Source: Chloroflexota bacterium (GTDB taxonomy: Bacteria > Chloroflexota > UBA6077 > FW602-bin22 > CADDYW01). Taken from it: a stretch of DNA of 48,676 nt. Location of the stretch: the NCBI GenBank assembly GCA_902810745.1, contig CADDYW010000027.1:1-48676 (forward strand). The letters run 5' to 3'. The position numbers and the translations under genes are program-made. The notes under the pieces were generated by a model. That model saw only the letters and a program-made list of their open reading frames with translations, ran no database searches and was not told where the DNA came from. Below are positions 25,280 to 31,973 of the stretch, piece after piece. How positions within the stretch are numbered: the first letter of the stretch is position 1; each line of letters begins with the position of its first letter.

Positions 25280-25620
25280 TCGCGGGCGGCTAACGCTAGG
25301 GGCGCATTTAACCGATTACCAGCGTTACCGACGCCAGTCGCCCTCGGCGCCCATCCGGAACCATGCCGCTCAGAGTGGGCGCGTGAGCAAGGGCGTGAAA
25401 GCCCGTGAGGTGGTTTAGTTCCTCCCCACAGGCCACGGGCAGGCGTTCCGCTGGTAATGTGGCCGGGGGCCCTCGGCCGCGACTGCGTGGGGGCGCGCAA
25501 AGCGGCGCGGGTAAGGGCAACAAAGCCGGCGAGGTAGGGCTACCAAGCTACAGAGCGCCGGCAGGCACTTTCGTGTCGCGCGCTCGAGTCGTCAAGGCAC
25601 TCGAGCGCGCACTTCTTTTT
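25280..25620 (+). ncRNA. Candidate structured non-coding RNA downstream of the riboswitch
   Basis: No credible reading frame is present. Complementary segments are dense: ATTACCAGCG (25315-25324) with CGCTGGTAAT (25449-25458), a perfect 10-pair long-range helix; TAACGCT/AGCGTTA (25291-25297/25321-25327), which competes with it; GCGCCCA/TGGGCGC (25347-25353/25376-25382); GCCCGTG/CACGGGC (25401-25407/25434-25440); GGCCAC/GTGGCC (25431-25436/25459-25464); TCGCGG/CCGCGA (25280-25285/25477-25482); GCCGGCG/CGCCGGC (25525-25531/25556-25562). It ends in a terminator. I could not match it to RNase P, tmRNA, SRP RNA, 6S RNA or a known riboswitch class. The boundaries are estimates. It would be made only when the riboswitch allows read-through, unless it has an unseen promoter. 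Confidence 0.65.
25578..25618 (+). terminator. Intrinsic terminator of the candidate non-coding RNA
   Basis: GCGCGCTCGAGT (25578-25589) and ACTCGAGCGCGC (25599-25610) form a perfect 12-pair stem with a 9-base loop, followed by ACTTCTTTTT. The T-run is on the plus strand, so it ends rightward transcription before the mrp gene. Confidence 0.88.
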
Positions 25621-25629
25621 CAGGACAAA

Positions 25630-25667
25630 CGCGGGGGGCACGTCCTTAACGTGGCGTGCCCCCCGCG
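25630..25667 (-). terminator. Hairpin at the 3' end of mrp
   Basis: A perfect 13-pair G/C-rich stem (25630-25642 with 25655-25667, loop of 12) lies 14 bases past the mrp stop. The T-run on the minus strand is weak (GTTTGTCCTG), so it may be an inefficient terminator or an RNA-stabilising end. Confidence 0.6.
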
Positions 25668-25680
25668 CGTGAAGACGATC

Positions 25681-26784
25681 TTACGATCGGACGACGGGAA
25701 GCGGGACCCAGGTCGGGCGCTTTCCGGTCGGACCCAGCGTGATGATGCTGATCCGCGCCGCGACCTGCGCGGCAATCTCGCGGAATGCCTCGGCTTCGAC
25801 CGACTGAGGATTACCGCGCAGAATCGGAACTCCCTCGTCGCCACCCTGCCGAATCTGCGGGTTCAGTGGGACACGCCCAAGGAATGGCACCCCCAGGCGT
25901 TCTGCCGCTTTCTCTGCCCCACCGTGCCCGAAGATGTCGACGTGCTCGTTACAGTGAGGGCAGATGAAATAGCTCATGTTCTCGACGATGCCGAGAATCG
26001 GCACCTCGAGCCTTTCGAACATTCGGAGGGATTTCGTCGCATCGAGCAGCGCAACATCTTGTGGCGTTGAGACGATCACCGCGCCGGTCAGCGCGACGAG
26101 CTGCGCCAGCGAGATCGACGCGTCGCCGGTGCCCGGGGGCAGGTCGACAATCAGATAATCGAGCTCGCCCCACTCGACGTCGTTGTAGAACTGCTGGATC
26201 GCCCCGCCCACCATCGGACCGCGCCAGATCACCGGGGTCCCCTCGGGAACGAAGAAGGCGATCGAGATAACCTTCACGCCGTAGGAGATGAGCGGCTCGA
26301 TTCGGTTATCGTGGCCGCGCGGCTCGCCACTCGCGCCGATCATCAGCGGAACGTTCGGACCGGTCACATCCGCGTCAAGGATGCCCACCTTCGCACCGGT
26401 CTCGGCCAACGCAAGGGCAAGGTTGACCGCGACAGTCGTCTTGCCGACGCCTCCCTTGCCGGAGCCGACCGCGATCACATTGCGGATATTCGGTAGACTC
26501 TGCTTCCCACGCGCAGCACGACCCGACACGACGCGCGCGTCCATCTTGATGTTGATCTCGCGCACGCCCGGAACCGCCGCGACCGCGCGGCGACAATCGC
26601 TTTCGATCTTGCCCTTCAACGGACAGGCTGGTGTCGTCAGGACCACCGTAAAGCTCACGGAATCGCCCGCGATCGAGAGGTTCTCGATCATGCCCAGTGA
26701 AACCAGATCTCTCCCGAGGTCGGGGTCGCGGACCGTGCTCAGGGCGCGGAGAATATCCGCCTCGGTTACTGTCGATTGTGCCAT
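25681..26784 (-). CDS. Mrp/NBP35-family iron-sulfur carrier ATPase
   Basis: 367 residues. The N-terminal 85 residues are a MIP18/DUF59 domain (ILRALSTVRDPDLGRDLVSL), followed by a deviant Walker A GSGKGGVGKTTVAVN (about 107-121) and the C-terminal pair CPHC in SYFICPHCNEHVDIFG, which binds a bridging iron-sulfur cluster between subunits. Such proteins assemble and pass [4Fe-4S] clusters in the cytoplasm. The ATG at 26784 has AAGGAG 10 bases upstream. It converges on the riboswitch/non-coding RNA unit, each transcript having its own hairpin. No other Fe-S assembly genes are adjacent. Confidence 0.93.
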   Translation of the reverse strand: MAQSTVTEADILRALSTVRDPDLGRDLVSLGMIENLSIAGDSVSFTVVLTTPACPLKGKIESDCRRAVAAVPGVREINIKMDARVVSGRAARGKQSLPNIRNVIAVGSGKGGVGKTTVAVNLALALAETGAKVGILDADVTGPNVPLMIGASGEPRGHDNRIEPLISYGVKVISIAFFVPEGTPVIWRGPMVGGAIQQFYNDVEWGELDYLIVDLPPGTGDASISLAQLVALTGAVIVSTPQDVALLDATKSLRMFERLEVPILGIVENMSYFICPHCNEHVDIFGHGGAEKAAERLGVPFLGRVPLNPQIRQGGDEGVPILRGNPQSVEAEAFREIAAQVAARISIITLGPTGKRPTWVPLPVVRS

Positions 26785-27001
26785 CTCTGCGTGCTCCTTG
26801 CTACCTGCCTACCCGGGGAAGCCGTTCGGCATCGTGACACACCCGCGCCGATCTCGGAGTACGCGCGTTCGAGATGATTCTCTCGCACCAGCAACCTCCA
26901 AGCGCCACGGTCCTTGAGGGTGGAAGACACCGAATCGTGCCGCCGATCAATGTGCTCATGAACGACAAAAATCTTCCGAGGTCATTGTACCAGTCTCGGG
27001 T

Positions 27002-27721
27002 CTAGCGTTCCATCGCGATGCGGAAGAAGGCCTCGGCGAGTGGAATGCCCTGGGGTTCGCCGATGTTCTTCGCTCTCTCCCGCATGCGGTCGGCCAGTTG
27101 CTCGGCGCTGCCAACCTGGCTGACGTGGCAACGAAGTGCCTCGACCTTGCGGTCGAAGCTGCAGCTAATGTCGATCCAGACGTTGGGCGTCGCGGATCCC
27201 CAGAGGTAGACCTCTTTGACCTTATGGGGGAGGAGCCCATCGCGCTCGTGGTGGAGGAAGTTCAGGCGGTCACGTGCCGTCGGATAGACCGAGTCCAGCG
27301 TCGCCGTTCCCACCGCCCGGTGATCCGGGTGATTGATATGGCCAGCAGTGTAGACCACTGTCGGGTCGTGCGTGAGGATGATCTGTGGTCGAATCCGTCG
27401 GATCTCCCGAACGATCGCCTCGCGCAGGGCGAGTGTCGGGGCAAGCTCACCGTCGATAAAGTCGAGGAACACGACCTCGCGGGCGCCAATGACCCGTGCG
27501 GCAGCGCGCTGCTCCTCCTCGCGGATCTGGATCAGGCGCTCGGAGGTCATCTCGGGATCGCTGCTCCCTTTATGCCCGCGCGTGCACAGGAGATAGTAGA
27601 TCTCCTTGCCTTCTTCGGCCCAGCGAGCGCTCGTGCCTCCACAGGCAAACTCGGGATCGTCCGGATGCGCGGCGACGACCAGGACGCGTACGGGCTGTTC
27701 CGTCTGAACCTGATGCTCCAT
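27002..27721 (-). CDS. PIG-L/LmbE-family N-acetylglucosamine-type deacetylase
   Basis: 239 residues from the ATG at 27721 (AAGG 6 bases upstream); an ATG at 27748 is an alternative but has its ribosome site too close. The family metal motif AHPDDPEFACGG is at the N-terminus, with the second metal His in HINHPDHRAVG. These zinc enzymes remove acetyl groups from GlcNAc-linked substrates, as in mycothiol, bacillithiol or GPI synthesis. The substrate is not readable. It is transcribed toward mrp with 217 bases between; I see no clear promoter for mrp in that gap. Confidence 0.9.
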   Translation of the reverse strand: MEHQVQTEQPVRVLVVAAHPDDPEFACGGTSARWAEEGKEIYYLLCTRGHKGSSDPEMTSERLIQIREEEQRAAARVIGAREVVFLDFIDGELAPTLALREAIVREIRRIRPQIILTHDPTVVYTAGHINHPDHRAVGTATLDSVYPTARDRLNFLHHERDGLLPHKVKEVYLWGSATPNVWIDISCSFDRKVEALRCHVSQVGSAEQLADRMRERAKNIGEPQGIPLAEAFFRIAMER

Positions 27722-27783
27722 GAACCTTACTTCAACCCCCAGTGACATTCCTTCTCATTATAGCCGGCCGTCGCCCATTTTGC

Positions 27784-27813
27784 TTGACACTGTCGGATCG
27801 CAGGCGATACACT
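27784..27813 (+). promoter_or_regulatory. Promoter of the rhodanese gene
   Basis: TTGACA (27784-27789) and TACACT (27808-27813) are 18 bases apart, about 80 bases before the rhodanese start. Confidence 0.65.
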
Positions 27814-27893
27814 TTCGCTAGATCAGATAGGTTTTTCGAACGCATCCGCGGCCGCCGCTGGTCATGCCCGCTGGCCGGGGATGTGACAGGGAG

Positions 27894-28244
27894 ATGGCGG
27901 TGAGCGCTCAGCAGAGAATCGAGGTGGACGAGCCGTTCGTCCGCGTGGACGTCAAGACCGCGCAAAAGATGATCGAGAATGGCGAGGTCCAGATTATCGA
28001 CGTCCGAGAGCCACACGAGTATGCCCAGGAGCACATTCCGGGAGCCAAGCTTGTCCCGTTGAATACGCTGCTGCAGCGACCGCGCGAGTTCCTGACTCGT
28101 GACCACGTGCTCTTCGTTTGTGCCGTCGGACAGCGTAGCGCCGTTGCCTGCGAGATGGCGGCGGCGATCGGGCTCGAGCACATCTATAATCTGGAGGGCG
28201 GCACGACCGGCTGGGTCAAGGCTGGCCTACCAGTCGAACGGTGA
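27894..28244 (+). CDS. Single-domain rhodanese sulfurtransferase
   Basis: 116 residues from the ATG at 27894 (CAGGGAG directly upstream; a GTG two codons on is possible). The rhodanese fold is clear: VQIIDVREPHEYAQEHIPGA, then the active loop CAVGQRS with catalytic Cys76, then YNLEGGTTGWVKAGLPV. The enzyme carries sulfur as a persulfide on that cysteine and donates it to thiophilic acceptors in the cytoplasm. A 54-residue frame follows 28 bases later with its own strong ribosome site, so the two are probably cotranscribed. Confidence 0.92.
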   Translation: MAVSAQQRIEVDEPFVRVDVKTAQKMIENGEVQIIDVREPHEYAQEHIPGAKLVPLNTLLQRPREFLTRDHVLFVCAVGQRSAVACEMAAAIGLEHIYNLEGGTTGWVKAGLPVER

Positions 28245-28272
28245 CTGATCGGCGTCTGCGGGAGGTGCGTCG

Positions 28273-28437
28273 ATGGCTACCAGCGTCGCCACTGAGATGA
28301 CCTCGTCCACGGGGCAGGTCCATCGCTGGTCGGCCATCGATACCGAGGTAGAAGCGCGGATCGAGCGCGAGCTACAGCGCCCTTTATCCTGGCGGCAGGC
28401 GCTTCTTCACTGGCTGATCGAGTACAACAAGTACTGA
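28273..28437 (+). CDS. Small conserved-looking protein, 54 residues, unknown function
   Basis: An ATG at 28273 lies 6 bases behind a perfect GGAGGT. The product has a Ser/Thr-rich N-terminus and an amphipathic, charged second half (TEVEARIERELQR, then WRQALLHWLIEYNKY). No membrane segment or cysteine is present. The ribosome site and balanced amino-acid use argue that it is translated. It follows the rhodanese gene in the same direction and probably shares its transcript. I do not recognise the family. Confidence 0.65.
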   Translation: MATSVATEMTSSTGQVHRWSAIDTEVEARIERELQRPLSWRQALLHWLIEYNKY

Positions 28438-28494
28438 ATTCCCACTCACCGGTAGGTTCCGGTCAATCGCCGACTCCCTCGGGCGTGACGACCA

Positions 28495-29196
28495 TCACCC
28501 TGGCATCGCCCCGGTACGCTGGGCGCACTGGCATGCTCCGTGACCCGCGTGCCACTCACCGGGCACGCGAACCCCAAACTCGCCTAGCTCCTCGGCGAGC
28601 GCGCAGAGTGGTAGCCCGACGACGTTGCTGTAGCACCCCTGGATCGACTCGACGGGATGGAAGGTTCGATTCTGGATGGCGTAGGCACCAGCCTTATCCA
28701 GCGGGTCGCCAGTCGCGACATACCGGCGGATCTCCTCGTCACTCATCGGACGGAGACGTACTCTCGTCGTCTCGGTTCGCACCCGGGTTCGCCCGCTCTG
28801 TGAATCGAGAACGGCCACGGCACTGATGACCCGATGGATTTTGCCGCGAAGCCGTCGGAGCATCGCCACCGCCGCCTCAGGTGTCTCGGGCTTGCCGAGT
28901 AGCTGGCCACGGTAGACGACGACCGTATCGGCTGCAATGATCAGGGCGTGCGTCTCTCTCGGCAGGCGTGCGAGTGCCGCGTGGGCCTTGGCCAGGGCGA
29001 GCCGCGTGGCCGTTTGACCGGGAGTCTCGCCGGAAAGGGGGTTCTCCGGAACGGCGACGGGGACGATCTCGAAGGGGAGGCCCAGCCGCGCGAGAAGCTC
29101 GTGCCGACGGGGTGACGTCGAGGCAAGGATAAGCTCCGCGTGTCGGGCGTCAGTGGTCGAGTCAGGCCAGGCATACGCCAGGGGATCACCGCTCAT
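28495..29196 (-). CDS. maf: Maf-family nucleotide pyrophosphatase
   Basis: 233 residues. The family start LILASTSPRRHELLARLG appears at about residue 22, followed by LIIAADTVVVYRGQLLGKP and the C-terminal DKAGAYAIQ. Maf proteins hydrolyse non-canonical or canonical nucleoside triphosphates such as dTTP or UTP to monophosphates and in some bacteria affect septation. About 20 residues precede the family start and an extra tail (about 20 residues, including two cysteines) follows. The ATG at 29196 has only a weak ribosome site. It lies 90 bases after the DUF2203 gene and may belong to the LysM-DUF2203 transcript. Confidence 0.92.
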   Translation of the reverse strand: MSGDPLAYAWPDSTTDARHAELILASTSPRRHELLARLGLPFEIVPVAVPENPLSGETPGQTATRLALAKAHAALARLPRETHALIIAADTVVVYRGQLLGKPETPEAAVAMLRRLRGKIHRVISAVAVLDSQSGRTRVRTETTRVRLRPMSDEEIRRYVATGDPLDKAGAYAIQNRTFHPVESIQGCYSNVVGLPLCALAEELGEFGVRVPGEWHAGHGACQCAQRTGAMPG

Positions 29197-29285
29197 CGCC
29201 GTGTCGTCATCACGGATCCTACCATATACGGAGCGTATGCGCGAATCGGATGCAGCCCGGTTCCGTCGGCTTCGGACAAGACTGC

Positions 29286-29687
29286 TTATTCATCGTCGGT
29301 CAGGGGCTGTCGGCCGGCGAAACCTGTCGTCAGTTCGTGCCAGAAACGGATCCGATCCTCTCCGCGCTTCCAGCAGAGATAGACAATGCGTCCTTCGCGC
29401 CGATGGGGGAAGTCGACCAGGCCCTCGTCCACGTCCTTCACTTCACAGCCCAGAGATGCGATCTCCTGGAGAACCGCGTTCATTTGGCTGGCCAGCTCCT
29501 CGATGCGGAGTCGAAGCTGGCGAGCTTCCTCGGTGTGGTCGGCACCGTTGGCCCGTGCCATCTGTTCAAGCTGTAGAAGACGTTCCCGAGACGGCTGCGC
29601 CTGCTCACGCAAGCGATCGAGGCGACCAAAAAGCTCTTCGAGTCGGGGGATCAGTGCGTTCGCCTCGACCACGGTGAACAGGCGCAT
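29286..29687 (-). CDS. DUF2203 family protein
   Basis: 133 residues, mostly helical. The N-terminal FTVVEANALIPRLEEL and the C-terminal EGRIVYLCWKRGEDRIRFWHEL with a gap-free central coiled coil match DUF2203, a short cytoplasmic family of unknown function. The ATG lies 6 bases after the stop of the LysM gene, so the two are translationally linked. A role connected to the cell-wall hydrolase is suggested by position only. Confidence 0.85.
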   Translation of the reverse strand: MRLFTVVEANALIPRLEELFGRLDRLREQAQPSRERLLQLEQMARANGADHTEEARQLRLRIEELASQMNAVLQEIASLGCEVKDVDEGLVDFPHRREGRIVYLCWKRGEDRIRFWHELTTGFAGRQPLTDDE

Positions 29688-29693
29688 CTCAGT

Positions 29694-31634
29694 CTACCAC
29701 GGGCGGGTAGCACCAAAGTACCGATTGGACCAGTACGGATCCGAGAGACTTCGTACCGCGACGCCAATGCCGTAATCGACGGCGTTGATAAACCGTCCGC
29801 CGCCGATGTAGATGCCATCGTGGGAGAGCCCCGGCTGGTAGGTATTGGCAAAGAAGACGATGTCGCCAGGGAGGAGATTCTGGCGGGATACGCGCGTACC
29901 ACTCTGGAGCTGGCCCCAGAGATCCCGTGGAATCGGAATTCCGGCTCGCCGATAGATGTACCAGACAAATCCCGAGCAGTCGAACCCGCTGGGCGACGTG
30001 CCACCCCATGCGTACGGTGTGCCGAGGTATCTCGAGGCGATCGACACGATGTTCCAGCCTCCGCCGGTGGACGGACGCGCCGCTGGCTTGGCAACGGCTA
30101 CCGGGGCCGGCGCGGGCGCTCGAACGACCGGCGCTGGTGCCGGCTTGCTTCGGACGACGGTTCGGCTGACGCCGGGAATGGTCAGCTGCTGACCCGGCTG
30201 AATATTCGACGGATCGCTGAGGTTGTTTGCGCTGGCGATGGCGTTGAGACTGACGCCGAACGAGTCGGCGATCTCGGAGAGGCTGTCGCCCTGCTGAACC
30301 GTGTAGGTCGTGTGAGGCTGCGCGGGCGCGGCGCGAGGATGCCCACCAGGAATGACGAGCCGTTGCCCGGGCTGCAGAACGTACGGCTCGTCCAGGCCGT
30401 TGGCGTCGACGATTGTCTGGATATCGACCCCGAAAGCATCGGCGATGCTGGAGACGCTATCGCCCTCGGTCACGGTGTAGGTCGTCGACGAGGAAGGAGC
30501 GGGAGCGGTAGCCTCCGGCACCTTCCCGCCGGGAATTACGAGGGTCTGGCCTACCTGGAGCACGAAGGGATCTTTCAATCCGTTCGCTCGCGCGATCTCG
30601 GTGGTGCTGGCCGAGTAGCGCTCGGCGATGGACTGCAGTGTATCGCCATCCTTGACGGTGTGAACCACCCCGGGGACCGGGGGAATCGTCAGCTTCTGAT
30701 TGATCGAGAGCGAGTCCTCGTTGCCTCGCAATCCGCTGGAAATGGCAATGCTCTCCGGAGAGACGCCAAACCGCTGCGCGATCGAGGAGAGCGTGTCACC
30801 TTCGACGACGTAGTACGTCAGCGGAGTCAGCGGTTTGGGGCTTTCGACGTGTGTCGGGAAGGGGAGCAGGTCAGAAACGCTCAGGGTATCGTTGCCGTTT
30901 CCGGTCGAGGGTACGATCTTGCTTGGCACCACGAGCGGCGGCGGATTGGACTCCGCCGTCCCGCTGGCGTCATGACCGGGCCGCGTCAACGACCGAGAGG
31001 AAAGCTCGGCCCGCTCGGCATCCTCGATGCGGCCTCCGGGAATCACGAGCGACGTGTTCGGTGCCACCGTCGTACCCGTGAGCTGATTGAACTGGGCAAT
31101 TGCCGTCGCATCTGACTGGAAGCGACGAGCGATGGAGTCGAGTGTATCACCAGTCTGGGTCGTGTAAAGGACGCCGGAGACTGGCAGAATGATGAGCTGC
31201 TGGCCAGGTGTCAGCGTCTGGTCGGGAGCCAGATTGTTCGCCCAGACGATAGTGTTCTCGCTGATGTCGAAGCGATCGGCCAGGTCAGCGATGGTATCCC
31301 CCGCCCGAGTTTCGTAGTGCATGATCTGCAAACGCTGCGGCGAGGCCGCGAGTGTGTTCGCCACGGGTGGGCGGACCAGCGCATCGGGGCTCGAGGACTC
31401 CGGAACGGGGAACGCAGACGGCTGAAACAGCGTGTGCTGGAGGGACCAGTTCGCTCCGCCGCTCCCCAGCGTGCTTGCGCGCCCCACGTACGCAACCACC
31501 AGGCAAAGAATCACGACGACGGTGTGCCCAAGAAGCCGAGGGGGGATCGCATTGAATACCTGCGAGGTCAGGAGGTGCGATGACTCGTCGAAGCGCCGCC
31601 GAGCCCGGTACGAGGAAGGGGTGATCGAACTCAC
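29694..31634 (-). CDS. Six-LysM NlpC/P60 peptidoglycan endopeptidase
   Basis: 646 residues from a GTG at 31634. A basic N-terminus and one membrane helix (about 35-51) anchor an exported chain with six LysM repeats (about 106-150, 156-201, 270-317, 320-366, 382-428, 438-483), each with the GD[TS] turn and a closing (I/V)P. Pro/Ala-rich linkers lead to a C-terminal NlpC/P60 domain with catalytic Cys553 (FDCSGFV), His605 (LSHDGIYIG) and a third polar residue Asn617. It would bind peptidoglycan and cut its stem peptides at the cell surface. Upstream lies a structured leader of about 280 bases and a strong promoter. Such hydrolases are frequent targets of RNA-level control. Confidence 0.93.
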   Translation of the reverse strand: MSSITPSSYRARRRFDESSHLLTSQVFNAIPPRLLGHTVVVILCLVVAYVGRASTLGSGGANWSLQHTLFQPSAFPVPESSSPDALVRPPVANTLAASPQRLQIMHYETRAGDTIADLADRFDISENTIVWANNLAPDQTLTPGQQLIILPVSGVLYTTQTGDTLDSIARRFQSDATAIAQFNQLTGTTVAPNTSLVIPGGRIEDAERAELSSRSLTRPGHDASGTAESNPPPLVVPSKIVPSTGNGNDTLSVSDLLPFPTHVESPKPLTPLTYYVVEGDTLSSIAQRFGVSPESIAISSGLRGNEDSLSINQKLTIPPVPGVVHTVKDGDTLQSIAERYSASTTEIARANGLKDPFVLQVGQTLVIPGGKVPEATAPAPSSSTTYTVTEGDSVSSIADAFGVDIQTIVDANGLDEPYVLQPGQRLVIPGGHPRAAPAQPHTTYTVQQGDSLSEIADSFGVSLNAIASANNLSDPSNIQPGQQLTIPGVSRTVVRSKPAPAPVVRAPAPAPVAVAKPAARPSTGGGWNIVSIASRYLGTPYAWGGTSPSGFDCSGFVWYIYRRAGIPIPRDLWGQLQSGTRVSRQNLLPGDIVFFANTYQPGLSHDGIYIGGGRFINAVDYGIGVAVRSLSDPYWSNRYFGATRPW

Positions 31635-31639
31635 GACTT

Positions 31640-31916
31640 TCCACCGAGCGACTGAGCCTCACCCTACGTCCTCCGTTGGAGCAGGATCCTGAGGCCCCCG
31701 TAGGATCGTGACGACAGCCATCACCGTCTTCGCTGACAGCACGACTCCCAGCCACGTCGGGGGTAGACAACCGGTCGCGACTGATACCCGCTGAGCTCTG
31801 TTCAGCGGGTTGCCGGGGACGAATAATCGCCCCCACGTTTGTTGCTCTGGATCGAGATTCGTCGCGCGGTTGTCACCGATACCCGGGCGCAGGCGCGCCT
31901 GGGTATGTCTTTTAGC
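31640..31916 (-). ncRNA. Structured 5' leader of the LysM-NlpC/P60 gene
   Basis: Between the promoter and the GTG start the minus strand holds four local hairpins: a stem with ends ATACCC/GGGTAT (31879-31906), GGGGGCG/CGTCCCC (31815-31834), ACCCGCTGA/TCAGCGGGT (31786-31810, 9 pairs) and GATCCT/AGGATC (31685-31707). A perfect 8-pair long-range helix, GACAACCG with CGGTTGTC (31867-31874 with 31766-31773), encloses two of them. ACGTGGGGG and CCCCCGACGT could add a pseudoknot. This looks like a cis-regulatory RNA. It lacks the conserved blocks of the c-di-AMP class, and I recognise no other class. Confidence 0.55.
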
Positions 31917-31922
31917 GTCGGC

Positions 31923-31952
31923 ATTATAGGTGGTAGCAATCTAGCACGTCAA
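31923..31952 (-). promoter_or_regulatory. Promoter of the LysM-NlpC/P60 gene
   Basis: On the minus strand TTGACG (31952-31947) and a perfect TATAAT (31928-31923) are 18 bases apart. It sits just past the argH stop. Confidence 0.72.
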
Positions 31953-31973
31953 GCCTCCGGTGGTTAAAAAGCA

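Noticed and set aside
25218-25418. Short plus-strand frame starting at the end of the riboswitch
   Set aside because: It spans the terminator hairpin, is Arg-rich and lacks a ribosome site.
25500-25565. Resemblance of GGGCAACAAAGCC to the c-di-GMP-I (GEMM) riboswitch
   Set aside because: Only a few bases agree; the second helix with its receptor loop is absent.
25280-25620. RNase P RNA, tmRNA or SRP RNA
   Set aside because: The universally conserved blocks of each (GAGGAAAGTCC, the tmRNA tRNA-like ends, the GGAAGCAGC-type SRP loop) were not found on either strand.
25405-26070. Open frame on the plus strand after the riboswitch
   Set aside because: It has no ribosome site, runs through the second terminator and into the antisense of mrp, and shows no protein-like pattern.
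31285-31836. A 183-codon minus-strand frame overlapping the LysM gene start
   Set aside because: It is a shifted frame of the leader and the LysM gene, without domain pattern.
31879-31917. A plus-strand terminator (hairpin plus GTCTTTT)
   Set aside because: No plus-strand gene precedes it; the hairpin more likely belongs to the leader of the minus-strand LysM gene.
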